From Roseomonas populi (GTDB lineage: Bacteria > Pseudomonadota > Alphaproteobacteria > Acetobacterales > Acetobacteraceae): a stretch of 64,000 nucleotides of DNA. The stretch lies in the NCBI RefSeq assembly GCF_024594815.1, contig NZ_JANJOU010000023.1, positions 48,274 through 112,273 on the forward strand. The letters run 5' to 3'. Below, in pieces: positions 26,001-33,563 of the stretch (the stretch's first letter is position 1; each line of letters begins with the position of its first letter). The position numbers were made by a program, and so were the translations under genes. Under the pieces are notes generated by a model. It was not told the DNA's origin and did not search any database. It saw only the letters and a program-made list of their open reading frames with translations.

Positions 26001-26606
26001 GTTCACCACGGCGAAGGCGAGGCTGAAGGCGGCCTCGTTCCGTCCGTCGGAGACGGCGATCATCACCTCGCGCGTGGTGCCGCCTTCCCGCAGCAGGTCC
26101 ACGCCGTCCTTCAGCTTCAGCGTGGTGCCGACGAACTCGAACCAGGCGGAGTCCGGCCAGAGCACACGGTATTCCAGGCTCTCGGCGGGGCTGTCGGGGT
26201 CGTCCGCCACGAGGCTGCCGATGAAGCCGCCCACGTCATTCTCAAGCACCTGCCCGCCCGTGCTGAAGCGCAGGCCGGATGGGGCCGTGTCGTCCACGCC
26301 GAGGAGGGTGACGGACCAGCTGCGGGCCGCAGCCGTCCAGACGCCCTCGGAGAGGACGGAGAAGCTGAAGCGCAGCACGGGGTCCGCGTCGGCAGGGAAG
26401 GCCTCGCGGTCGATGGCACCGGTCGGGGTGACGACGAGCCGGCCGAGGGAGTCGAGCGAGGCATTGAAGAGCGCGGCGTTGCGGCCCGTCAGTACGACGT
26501 CCGTGACGTCGGGTACGCCCGAAAGGGTGAAGGTCGCGGACCAATCGGCCGCGCCCTCGGTCTCGAGAATGGTGGCGGGCATCGTGCCCGTGGCAACGAC
26601 GGGCAT
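23055..26606 (-). CDS. Large DUF4214 / polyproline / Calx-beta-like surface protein
   Basis: A 1183-residue protein. Residues 1-205 are beta-rich and cadherin-like. Residues 210-275 are a Ser-Pro-Pro low-complexity linker; shorter proline linkers are at 397-411 and 530-552. The two regions between the linkers (about 276-395 and 412-527) resemble each other (VAERGAGDSFTIALASRPVAPVT type) and look like Calx-beta modules. The C-terminal half holds two copies of a DUF4214-type module, about 627-850 and 945-1165, with repeated 'YxAxLGxxPdaagl'-like helices. No classical signal peptide is present; type I secretion is common for such proteins, but no secretion genes are nearby. Likely extracellular or S-layer-like. 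Confidence 0.75.
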   Translation of the reverse strand: MPVVATGTMPATILETEGAADWSATFTLSGVPDVTDVVLTGRNAALFNASLDSLGRLVVTPTGAIDREAFPADADPVLRFSFSVLSEGVWTAAARSWSVTLLGVDDTAPSGLRFSTGGQVLENDVGGFIGSLVADDPDSPAESLEYRVLWPDSAWFEFVGTTLKLKDGVDLLREGGTTREVMIAVSDGRNEAAFSLAFAVVNVTNQDGSLPASPPPASPPVVSPPVSPPPSPPVSPPPSPPVVSPPPSPPPSPPMASPPASPPPSPPPSPPPPPSAEIVVTHTGSATDVAEGGANDTFTVNLATRPTATVTITLTVDSSLNLQRSVNGAFTKTVSFAIAPADWDKPRTVIVSAVDNSAYDGARTSRVSIGVSSADASYAALTGRGLDVTITDNDPPPSPPPPPPVPPSTPPGLVLVQTGNATAVAERGAGDSFTIALASRPVAPVTITLYGGADLLLATSGGPAGSSITITFTSADWAAVRAVMVSAVDDGIVEATEIAGISFSLSSADPGYNRLPVSALPVVVIDAPISPPASPPASPPASPPPLPPASPPVTTILGPGANTGSGAMSGSGSAVLMHAANEATSVTSREDGVLVTWRDGTSTLLTGATSIAFSDGHVVFDGTSAGARALRAYEAIQGFTPSAGSLAHTAALLEKGVSMLAVTAALLDTAEWANRSISLDIVQKIQLIYQDTVGYSPPAAALGYLVGAVGLGASLAEIAAMLIDTPEAAAFTQSQNPAGIWVAQQTQREVVRAYDAVLDQAPDPAALARWSYLLDAGYVSLRQLYAYISSSDLFAARTEGTSNADFIAIVFEQALERTPTLAEHKGWQSLLESGEMTRLDVLQNLGSLQGGIGEAPGSAHVEQTVYLTDQAAGDVLMRGQSLSYAANSASGHAVTTRSAAELARIEVAPNGIALHWLDDTDLRLGGVQELSLADGRLDVSGTSREALVARLYTATIGLDISGAGAASFAGLLDAGISLDAITSMFLGTDQARARFAGLDAGGQVSLLYKALIGHAPAADAVGYLKGVMQLGIGLSGVATWLAELPEASAAFVRSHPGGFWMPDTAAAAVVRAFDATLDVTPDAASLFIWKSAVPAPGTLHLLYETLMGTEMYAATYGGMNDTEWVAATYRAALERDPTPAELAHSAGLVSAGISRIDMAMAIGELQPLVEPTRVQTTSSVDLL

Positions 26607-26799
26607 TCTTCGCTCCGCTCGCGTCTTCCTGACGCGGGGAACTTCCGTCGGGGCTGGTTAAGAAGGACTTAGTGCCGGCGCTGAAATCGTATTGGCCCGG
26701 AGCGCCGGGGAGGCGAAGAGGACGCCTGCCCGGCAGTGCCGAGTGGGCCGCGCATAATCCTGATGGGCGCCGCCGGAACGGGCAGGCGCCCGGCCGCGG

Positions 26800-27117
26800 T
26801 CAGGCCGCGGCAGCGCCCGAGGGCGGGGCCTCGACGAGGTCGCGCATCGCCTGGGCCCAGCGGGGCGCGGCGCCCAGCAGCCCGTCCAGCACGCGCACCG
26901 GCAGCGTCTCCGCATATTCCAGCGCGGTCACCGCACGGGGATCCCAGCCGGTGGCGAGGTGGTCCACCAGATGCTCCCCACCGCGGCGGTCGAGCAGGGC
27001 GTGGACGCGGCGCGCGGCAACGAGGATCCGGGCGGCCGCCTCGTGGCGCATCCGGTCGGCCAGGTTGTCGTTGGCGATCTCCGCCAGGGTCTCGAGGGCG
27101 GGGTCCCGGTCGGGCAT
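26800..27117 (-). CDS. Small hypothetical protein
   Basis: A 105-residue, mostly helical protein beginning MPDRDPALETLAEIANDNLADRM. It has no signal peptide, membrane helix or known motif that I can name. AAAGGAA is present upstream of the ATG at 27117, and the sequence is rich in Ala, Arg, Asp and Leu as expected of a real soluble protein. The frame continues open upstream, but those residues look like translated non-coding DNA. It is divergent from the SCO1 gene, and the 193-nt stretch 26607-26799 downstream of it holds no gene I can support. Confidence 0.5.
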   Translation of the reverse strand: MPDRDPALETLAEIANDNLADRMRHEAAARILVAARRVHALLDRRGGEHLVDHLATGWDPRAVTALEYAETLPVRVLDGLLGAAPRWAQAMRDLVEAPPSGAAAA

Positions 27118-27238
27118 CGTCTCACATTCCTTTCTGGCCTGCGGATTCCGGCTTTTCTGGAGGGGGTTGGCGGAACGACAGGTCGATAAACGTCTGTACC
27201 CCGTCCCCCGTTGCGGTTGATGCGCTATATGACGGGCC

Positions 27239-27892
27239 ATGACCCGCGCAGTTCGCATCGCCGTCCTCCTTCTCATCCTCGGCCTGGGTGCAGTCTGGGG
27301 TGCAGCCTTCCTGGCACGGACGCCGGGGGAAGGAATGGGGGCCACCTTCGCCCGGCTGATGAGCAATGCGCCGGCGCCCAGCGCGGGCGGGGTGGCGATG
27401 CCGGGCGGAGTCTCCGTGGGCGGGGCCTTCACCCTGGTGGACGGGGACGGGAAGACGGTGACGGAGGCGGACCTGCGCGGGAAGCTGGCGCTGGTCTTCT
27501 TCGGCTACACCTTCTGCCCGGACGTCTGCCCGACGGAGCTGCAGGCCGTGGCGCAGACGATGGACCTCCTGGGGCCGCAGGCGGACCAGGTGCGGCCGGT
27601 CTTCATCACCGTGGACCCGGAGCGGGACACGCCGGCGAAGATCAAGGACTACGTCTCCCTCTTCCACCCCGCGATCATCGGGCTCACCGGCACGAAGGAG
27701 CAGGTGACGGCAGCGGCACGGGCCTGGCGGGTCTACTACGCCAAGGTCACGCCGCCCGGCTCCTCGGACTACCTGATGGACCACTCCGCCTTCACCTACC
27801 TCATGGGCAGGGACGGCTCGCTGAAGTCGCTGTTCCGGCCGGGGGTGAGCCCGGAGGAGATGGCCGCGGCGATCCGTGGCCAGCTGGGCTAG
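27239..27892 (+). CDS. SCO1/SenC-family copper chaperone
   Basis: A 217-residue membrane-anchored thioredoxin-fold protein. An N-terminal hydrophobic anchor (AVLLLILGLGAVWGAAFLA) is followed by the SCO domain with the copper-binding CPDVC pair (C93, C97) in FFGYTFCPDVCPTELQ and the third ligand H182 in LMDHSAFTYLM. SCO proteins deliver copper to the CuA site of cytochrome c oxidase or act as thiol oxidoreductases. No oxidase genes are in the window. GTKEQ, ITVDPERDTP and the C-terminal RPGVSPEEMA blocks are family-typical. Confidence 0.92.
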   Translation: MTRAVRIAVLLLILGLGAVWGAAFLARTPGEGMGATFARLMSNAPAPSAGGVAMPGGVSVGGAFTLVDGDGKTVTEADLRGKLALVFFGYTFCPDVCPTELQAVAQTMDLLGPQADQVRPVFITVDPERDTPAKIKDYVSLFHPAIIGLTGTKEQVTAAARAWRVYYAKVTPPGSSDYLMDHSAFTYLMGRDGSLKSLFRPGVSPEEMAAAIRGQLG

Positions 27893-27999
27893 GGGCAGGT
27901 TCCACCTGGGTACAGGCGGGGGCATAGGCGGGGGGCGGCCCTGCCCCGCTTCCAGCGCGGTTGCGCCGGGGCGGGGGAATGCGGCAATCCTGCGGCACC

Positions 28000-29262
28000 A
28001 TGCCTGACGCCCTGCCCGGCCACGCCCCCCTGTCCCTCGCCAAGGACAAGATCCGCATCCTGTTGCTGGAGGGGATCTCCGACAGCGCGGTGGCGACCTT
28101 CCACGCGGCCGGCTACTCCAACATCCGGCGCGAGAAGAAGGCGCTGGACGAGGCGGCGCTGAAGGAGGCCATCAAGGGCGTCCACCTGCTGGGCATCCGC
28201 AGCCGTACCCAGGTGACGGAGGCGGTGCTGGAAGCGGCGGACCGGCTGATCGCCGTGGGCTGCTTCTGCATCGGGACCGACCAGGTGAACCTGGCAGCCG
28301 CGCGGGGGCGGGGCATCCCGGTCTTCAACGCCCCCTTCTCCAACACCCGCTCCGTCGCCGAGCTGGTGATGGGCGAGATCGTGATGCTGCTGCGGGGCAT
28401 CCCCGTGCGCTCCAACGCCGCCCATAACGGGGTCTGGGACAAGTCCGCGGCCGATAGCCGGGAGGTGCGGGGCAAGACCCTCGGCATCGTCGGCTACGGC
28501 AACATCGGCGCGCAGGTCTCCGTACTGGCCGAGGCCTTCGGCATGCGCGTGACCTACTACGACCCGATCCCGAAGCTGCCGCACGGCAACGCGCAGTCCA
28601 TGCCCTCGCTCAAGGCGCTCCTGGCGGGCGCGGACGTGGTGACGCTGCACGTGCCCGATACGCACGAGACGCAGAACCTGATCGGCGCGGAGGAGATCGC
28701 GCTGATGAAGCCCTCCGCCGTGCTCATCAACAACGCCCGCGGTCGCGTGGTGGACCTGGATGCGGCGAAGGCCGGGGTTGAATCCGGCCACCTGCACGGG
28801 CTGGCCATCGACGTCTTCCCCGAGGAGCCGGCGAAGAACGACGATCCCTTCGTCTCCCCGCTCCAGGGGCTGAAGAACGTGATCCTGACGCCGCATATCG
28901 GCGGCAGCACGGTCGAGGCGCAGTCCCGCATCGGCGAGGAGACGGGGCGCAAGCTGACCGACTACTCCGACACGGGCTCCACCCTCGGCGCCGTCAACTT
29001 CCCGGAGGCGGTCCTGCCGGCCCGGGCGCGCGGGGCGCGCTTCCTGCACGTGCACGGGAACCATCCCGGCACGCTCTCCGCCATCAACGAGGTGTTCACG
29101 CGCCACGGCGCCAACATCGCCGGCCAGTACCTGCAGACCGATTCGGAGATCGGCTACGTGGTGGTGGACGCGGAAGGGCTGCGCGACGCCCAGACGGTCC
29201 TGCAGGAGCTGCGCGCCCTGCCGGGTACGGTGCGCGCGCGGCTGCTCTACGAGCGGGTCTGA
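28000..29262 (+). CDS. serA: D-3-phosphoglycerate dehydrogenase
   Basis: A 420-residue NAD-dependent enzyme catalysing the first step of serine synthesis. The NAD-binding fold has LGIVGYGNIGAQVSVLAEAFGM. The catalytic Arg and Glu are in NNARGRVVDLDA and FPEEPAKND, and His is in LTPHIGGSTVEAQ. Residues about 340-420 form an ACT domain (LHVHGNHPGTLSAINEVF), the serine-sensing element of the E. coli-type enzyme, whose length is similar. ATG codons at 27979 and 28000 are both in frame; neither has a convincing ribosome binding site. I took 28000 because homologues begin near it. Confidence 0.93.
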   Translation: MPDALPGHAPLSLAKDKIRILLLEGISDSAVATFHAAGYSNIRREKKALDEAALKEAIKGVHLLGIRSRTQVTEAVLEAADRLIAVGCFCIGTDQVNLAAARGRGIPVFNAPFSNTRSVAELVMGEIVMLLRGIPVRSNAAHNGVWDKSAADSREVRGKTLGIVGYGNIGAQVSVLAEAFGMRVTYYDPIPKLPHGNAQSMPSLKALLAGADVVTLHVPDTHETQNLIGAEEIALMKPSAVLINNARGRVVDLDAAKAGVESGHLHGLAIDVFPEEPAKNDDPFVSPLQGLKNVILTPHIGGSTVEAQSRIGEETGRKLTDYSDTGSTLGAVNFPEAVLPARARGARFLHVHGNHPGTLSAINEVFTRHGANIAGQYLQTDSEIGYVVVDAEGLRDAQTVLQELRALPGTVRARLLYERV

Positions 29263-29282
29263 CTTTCGGCTGACGGGATGTC

Positions 29283-29318
29283 CCGGGGAGAGGAAGAAGG
29301 AATGCTTCCTCTCCCCGG
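29283..29318. terminator. Strong hairpin after serA
   Basis: CCGGGGAGAGGAAG (29283-29296) and its exact complement CTTCCTCTCCCCGG (29305-29318) form a 14-bp stem with an 8-nt loop. It starts 20 nt after the serA stop. The first T-rich run (TCTTTTTC) comes only about 14 nt later, so it is a probable but not classic terminator. Perfect complementarity of 14 bp is unlikely by chance. Confidence 0.6.
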
Positions 29319-29368
29319 CCCCCTCTCCATCATCTTTTTCTAATCGGTGGAATGATCTTGCTGGTGGT

Positions 29369-29395
29369 TCGCCTCGGGCCGGTGACCCGAGGCGA
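29369..29395. repeat. Perfect palindromic hairpin in the serA-degP interval
   Basis: TCGCCTCGGG-CCGGTGA-CCCGAGGCGA forms a 10-bp perfect stem with a 7-nt loop. It is the second of several hairpins in the 268-nt gene-free stretch 29263-29530. No gene or promoter is evident there. Confidence 0.5.
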
Positions 29396-29469
29396 CTGCA
29401 AGGGCAAGACTTAGCCCTGGTGTAGAGAGCCCCCGCTTCAGGTCAGTCCTGCGGCAGCCTGACGCAGGT

Positions 29470-29518
29470 CCAGGAGCCTCAAACTCCTGGTGGGGGTCCA
29501 GGGGGCAGAGCCCCCTGG
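29470..29518. repeat. Double-hairpin extragenic palindrome (REP-like)
   Basis: Two adjacent stem-loops: CCAGGAG-CCTCAAA-CTCCTGG (29470-29490) and CCAGGGGGC-AGA-GCCCCCTGG (29498-29518), separated by TGGGGGT. From memory, the 'GGTCCAGGGGGC-GCCCCCTGGC' type is a dispersed extragenic repeat of Acetobacteraceae and related genomes; that is knowledge, not visible here, since the window holds one copy. It ends 13 nt from the convergent end of degP and could also stop transcription from both sides. Confidence 0.55.
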
Positions 29519-29530
29519 CCTTGCCCGGCC

Positions 29531-31075
29531 TTAGTTACGCCGCTGGTTCCCTTCCTCACGGATGCGCAGCGGGACGAAGCGCTGGCCCTGCTGGCCTTCC
29601 ACCAGAAGCAGCGCGGTGGCGCGGTTCTGGCGGCGCAGGGCTTCGATGCGGGTCTGCACCTCCTGCGGCGTGTTCACCCGCTCCTGTTGCACCTCGACAA
29701 TGACGTCGCCCGGGCGCAGGTCGCGCTCGGAGGCGGCACCGCTCGGATCCACCTCGGTGATGAGGACGCCGCGCTGCTCGGGGCGCAGGCTGAAGCGCTC
29801 GCGCGCCTCGCCAGTGATGGGGCCGACCTTCAGGCCCAGCCCGGCCAGGTCCACCACCTCGCTGCGGGGGCGGGACTGGTTCTGGGCCTGCGCCTCCTCG
29901 GCCGGCAGCTCGGCGATGGTGACGGTGACCGTCTCCTCCTTGCCGTCGCGCCACACCACCACGGGCGCGGCGGTGCCCACGCGGGTCTCGGCGACGATGC
30001 GCGGCAGGTTGCGCATCTCCCGCACTTCCTGGTTGTTGAAGCGCAGGATCACGTCACCGTTGCGGATGCCACCCTTCGCGGCCGGCCCGTCCTCCTGCGC
30101 GCGGGCGACGAGGGCGCCGCGGGCGGGCTTGAGCCCAAGGCTGTCGCCGATCTCGTCCGTGACCTGCTGGATGTTCACGCCCAGCCAGCCACGGCGCACG
30201 CGCCCGCCATCCTCGAGCTGGGCGACGATGCCGCGCGCGAGGTTCGAGGGGATGGCGAAGCCGATGCCGATCGAGCCGCCGGAGGGCGAGTAGATGGCGG
30301 TGTTGATGCCGACCACCTTGCCCTGCATGTCGAAGAGCGGGCCACCGGAGTTGCCGCGGTTGATGGCGGCGTCCGTCTGGATGAAGTCGTCGTAGAGGCC
30401 CTGGCGGATGTCGCGCGACCGGGCGGAGACGATGCCGGCCGAGACAGAGGAGGCGAGGCCGAAGGGGTTGCCGATGGCCAGCACCCAGTCGCCCACCTGC
30501 GCCTCGTCGGAGTTGCCGAACTGCACGGCGGTGAGCTGGCGGTCGGTCTTGAGGCGGAGCAGCGCGATGTCCGTGCGCGGGTCGGTGCCGACCAGCTCGG
30601 CCTGAATGGTGGTGTTATCGCTCAGCACCACGTTGATCTCGGTGCCGCCGTCCACGACGTGGTTGTTGGTGACCACGAACTTCTTCTCGGCGTCGATAAT
30701 GAAGCCGGAGCCGAGGGACTGGCCGCGGCGCTGCGGCTGCTGGCGGGGGCCGCCCTGTCCGCCGCCGCCGGGCGGGCGGTTGCGCTCCAGGAAGTCGCGG
30801 AAGAACTCCTCGAAGGGGCTGCCGGGGGGCGCCTGCGGGGCGTCCGGCGCGTCAGGGCGCTGGGCGTTGCGGGCGGCCGGGCTGGTGGAGACCTGCACGC
30901 TGACCACGGCGGGCAGGAGCTGCTGGGCCAGCGGGCGGAAGGAGGTCGGCGCGTTCTGCATCGGCACTTGCGCGAGAACGGGCGTCATGGGCACCGCCGC
31001 CATCGCCCCGATGAGGGCGAGGGTGGCGGCGATGGGGGTGCGGAGGCGCACTGGCAGTGTCCCTTCGGTCTTCAT
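29531..31075 (-). CDS. degP: DegP/HtrA (Do-type) periplasmic serine endoprotease
   Basis: A 514-residue envelope protease/chaperone. A signal peptide (IAATLALIGAMAAVPMTPVLAQ) is followed by a trypsin-like domain with the full triad: H139 (VTNNHVVDGG), D169 (RTDIALLRL) and S243 (NRGNSGGPLFD). A Gly/Pro/Gln-rich LA-loop-like insert lies at about 100-120. Two PDZ domains follow (about 290-380 and 400-510). It degrades or refolds damaged envelope proteins. It lies downstream of hflK-hflC on the same strand, an arrangement frequent in alphaproteobacteria. A 10-bp hairpin in the 204-nt gap suggests that a separate promoter or partial termination is possible. Confidence 0.95.
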   Translation of the reverse strand: MKTEGTLPVRLRTPIAATLALIGAMAAVPMTPVLAQVPMQNAPTSFRPLAQQLLPAVVSVQVSTSPAARNAQRPDAPDAPQAPPGSPFEEFFRDFLERNRPPGGGGQGGPRQQPQRRGQSLGSGFIIDAEKKFVVTNNHVVDGGTEINVVLSDNTTIQAELVGTDPRTDIALLRLKTDRQLTAVQFGNSDEAQVGDWVLAIGNPFGLASSVSAGIVSARSRDIRQGLYDDFIQTDAAINRGNSGGPLFDMQGKVVGINTAIYSPSGGSIGIGFAIPSNLARGIVAQLEDGGRVRRGWLGVNIQQVTDEIGDSLGLKPARGALVARAQEDGPAAKGGIRNGDVILRFNNQEVREMRNLPRIVAETRVGTAAPVVVWRDGKEETVTVTIAELPAEEAQAQNQSRPRSEVVDLAGLGLKVGPITGEARERFSLRPEQRGVLITEVDPSGAASERDLRPGDVIVEVQQERVNTPQEVQTRIEALRRQNRATALLLVEGQQGQRFVPLRIREEGNQRRN

Positions 31076-31225
31076 GGCATCGGGACGCGGCGCCCGGCGG
31101 CCGGAAGGGGCCGGGAAGCGTCTCGATCGCAGATTGGACCATTCCCCGCCGGGCGGAAGGGCCTGCCTGTTACAAAGGGCGACCGGACCGATCACCTCTG
31201 GGTGCAGAGCAAGGGCGAAACGCGG

Positions 31226-31260
31226 AACGGCCCGCCCCCAGGGTGGGGACGGGCCGTTCG
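31226..31260. terminator. Hairpin between hflC and degP
   Basis: GAACGGCCCG (31226-31235) pairs perfectly with CGGGCCGTTC (31251-31260). Inside, CCCC and GGGG extend the stem almost without break. It stands 19 nt beyond the hflC stop codon on the minus strand, where an intrinsic terminator would be, but the following sequence is not T-rich. It may attenuate transcription from hflKC into degP. Confidence 0.55.
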
Positions 31261-31279
31261 ATCAGGGTTCCAGAGCCGA

Positions 31280-32155
31280 TCAGCGCTGGGTGCCCGGCAG
31301 CTCCCGGAAGAAGCGGAAGAACTCATTGTCCGGGGAGAGGAGGAGGCGGGTCTCCCCCCCCTCGGCAAAGGCCTCGCGATAGGCCTGCATGCTCCGCCAG
31401 AAGTTGAAGAACTCCGGGTCGCGCTGGAAGGCGTCCGCGAAGGTGCGGATGCTCTCCTGCTCGCCCTGGCCCCGCAGGATATCGGCCTGGGCGGTGGCCT
31501 CGGCCAGCAGCACGGTCCGGTCGCGATCGGCAAGCGCGCGGATGCGGGCGCGCTGCTCCTCGCCTTCCGCGCGCGCCTCGCGCGCCACGCGCTCGCGCTC
31601 GGACTGCATGCGGGACAGGATAGCCTGGGTGTTCTCCTCCGGCAGGTCGGCGCGGCGGATCCGCACGTCGGCCACCTCGATCCCGAAGCTCTTGGCCTCG
31701 CGGTTCACCTGGTCCCGGATCTCGTTCATGATCCGCAGGCGCCCGGCCGAGAGGACGTTGAGCAGGGACTCGCTGCCGAGCACACGGCGCAGCGACGAGG
31801 AGACGATCGAGGCCAGGCGGCCCCGGATCCCGTTCTCCTGCACGCCCACCGTCTGGAAGAACAGCAGCGGGTCGGTGATGCGGTAGCGCGTGAAGCTGTC
31901 CACGATCAGGCGGCGCTGGTCGCCCAGGATCAGCTCCTCGCCCGGCGCCTCGTAGTCCAGCAGGCGGCGGTCGAGCGCGATCACGCTCTGGATGAACGGC
32001 ACCTTCACGTGCAGGCCCGGGGTCTGGATCACGCGGCGCGGCTCGCCGAACTGCGTGATCAGCACCTGCTGGGTCTGGTGCACGGTGAAGAGGCTGGAGG
32101 CGGCGGTGATCACCACCACCACGGCCGCCACGAGGGCGATGGTGAGGCGGTTCAT
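31280..32155 (-). CDS. hflC: HflC, SPFH-family modulator of FtsH protease
   Basis: A 291-residue inner-membrane protein with a single N-terminal transmembrane segment (LTIALVAAVVVVITAASSLF), then a periplasmic SPFH/band-7 domain (VHQTQQVLITQFGEPRRVIQ ... LHVKVPFIQSVIALDRRLLD) and a long helical region with EVADVRIRRADLP and ERERVAREARAEGEEQ. With HflK it forms a ring around FtsH and modulates its proteolysis. It overlaps the end of hflK by 4 nt, so the two are translationally coupled. The length is typical. Confidence 0.95.
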   Translation of the reverse strand: MNRLTIALVAAVVVVITAASSLFTVHQTQQVLITQFGEPRRVIQTPGLHVKVPFIQSVIALDRRLLDYEAPGEELILGDQRRLIVDSFTRYRITDPLLFFQTVGVQENGIRGRLASIVSSSLRRVLGSESLLNVLSAGRLRIMNEIRDQVNREAKSFGIEVADVRIRRADLPEENTQAILSRMQSERERVAREARAEGEEQRARIRALADRDRTVLLAEATAQADILRGQGEQESIRTFADAFQRDPEFFNFWRSMQAYREAFAEGGETRLLLSPDNEFFRFFRELPGTQR

Positions 32156-33381
32156 CGGGCGGCCCCCTGCGTGGTGGCAGGCGCGGCGCTGGTCGCCCGG
32201 GGCGGCTGCGGCGGCGCGGCACCGCGTGCGGGCGGCTGGGCGCGCCCGGCGTCGAGGTTCAGCAGGGGCACGAGGCCCTGGAGGCGGTCATCCACGATGA
32301 TCTTCGGGTTCTTGCGGAGGATCTCCTCCATCGTCTCCAGGTAGATGCGGCGCATCGTGACGTCCTGCGACGCCTGGTAGGAGGAGAGGACGGAGATGAA
32401 GCGCTGCGCCTCGCCCTTGGCGCGGGCGATCTGACTGTCCTTCTGGCCCTGGGCCTCCTGCACCATCCGCTCCGCCTCACCGCGGGCGCGGGGGATGATG
32501 TCGTTGCGGTAGGCCTCGGCCTCGTTGCGGGCGCGCTCGCGGTCGGCGGCGGCGCGCTGCACGTCGCGGAAGGCCTCGATCACGGCCTGGGGCGGATCGA
32601 CCTTCTGCAGCTGGATCTGGGTGATCTCCACCCCGGCGCCGTACTGGTCGAGGATGGCCTGGGTGCCCTGGCGGACCTGCTGCTCGATCTGCGCGCGCGC
32701 CTCGGTCAGCGCGGGCTGGATCGGGGTGCGGCCGATCACCTCGCGCATCATGCTCTCGGCAGCGGACTTCACGGTGATCTCGGGGTTGCGCGTGTTGAAC
32801 AGGTACTCGCCGGCGTTACGGATGCGCCAGAACACGGCAAAGTCGATGTCGATGATGTTCTCGTCCCCGGTCAGCATCATGCTCTCCTCCAGCACGTCGC
32901 GGCTGGGGGTGGGGCGCTGGGCGACGGCGCCGGAATCCACGGCGCTGCGGAAGCCGACATCCACGCGGTTGATTCGCGTGACGCGGGGCGTGGTGACGCT
33001 CTCCACCGGCCAGGGGATCCGGTAGTTCAGGCCCGGCCCGGTCCAGCGGTTATAGGCGCCGAAGCGCATGACGATGCCCTGCTCGTCCGGCTGCACCCGA
33101 TAGATGCCGGAGGCTCCCCAGGCGGCCAGGGCCAGCACGGCGAGGATGGCAATGCCCTTGCCGCCGGAGGCACCGCTCCCGCCGGGGAAGCGGCGCGGCA
33201 TCCAGCGCCGGACCGCATCCTGCGCCTGGCGTATTGCATCGTCCAAGTCCGGCCCACGGCCCCCGAGGCCGCCATTGTTCCCACCATTCGGCGGCGGGCT
33301 TCCCCAGGGACCCTGCGGGCGGTTGTTGCCGCCGCCGGGCGATCCCCAGGGATTCGGGCCGCCGCTGTTGTTCCACGGCAT
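32152..33381 (-). CDS. hflK: HflK, SPFH-family modulator of FtsH protease
   Basis: A 409-residue partner of HflC. The cytoplasmic N-terminus is Gly/Asn/Pro-rich (MPWNNSGGPNPWGSPGGGNN), as is usual for HflK. A transmembrane helix (KGIAILAVLALAAWGASGIY) and a band-7 domain (VQPDEQGIVMRFGAYNRW ... GPGLNYRIPWPVE) follow, then helical segments ending in a Pro/Ala-rich tail. I chose the ATG at 33381, since the longer frame reads through the promoter gap shared with the divergent Mrp gene. It is the first gene of an hflK-hflC(-degP) unit. Confidence 0.94.
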   Translation of the reverse strand: MPWNNSGGPNPWGSPGGGNNRPQGPWGSPPPNGGNNGGLGGRGPDLDDAIRQAQDAVRRWMPRRFPGGSGASGGKGIAILAVLALAAWGASGIYRVQPDEQGIVMRFGAYNRWTGPGLNYRIPWPVESVTTPRVTRINRVDVGFRSAVDSGAVAQRPTPSRDVLEESMMLTGDENIIDIDFAVFWRIRNAGEYLFNTRNPEITVKSAAESMMREVIGRTPIQPALTEARAQIEQQVRQGTQAILDQYGAGVEITQIQLQKVDPPQAVIEAFRDVQRAAADRERARNEAEAYRNDIIPRARGEAERMVQEAQGQKDSQIARAKGEAQRFISVLSSYQASQDVTMRRIYLETMEEILRKNPKIIVDDRLQGLVPLLNLDAGRAQPPARGAAPPQPPRATSAAPATTQGAAR

Positions 33382-33563
33382 CGGGTGGTCACTCTCCCCT
33401 CGGTAACACGGCGGCCCCGCCCGCTTGCCACCTGATGGGTTTCCCCAGGGTGGGTTGAACGGGACCGGGGCCGCCCATATGGCATTCGCGGCCCTCGCCC
33501 CCTTGAACGGGGGGTGGGCCGGGCAGGTCGCCATGTTGGCCGGGGTGCGGGGGTTTTCAAGCG

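Noticed and set aside
29687..32344. 885-codon plus-strand frame across degP and hflC
   Set aside because: Antisense to two clear genes and crosses the hairpin between them; no domains.
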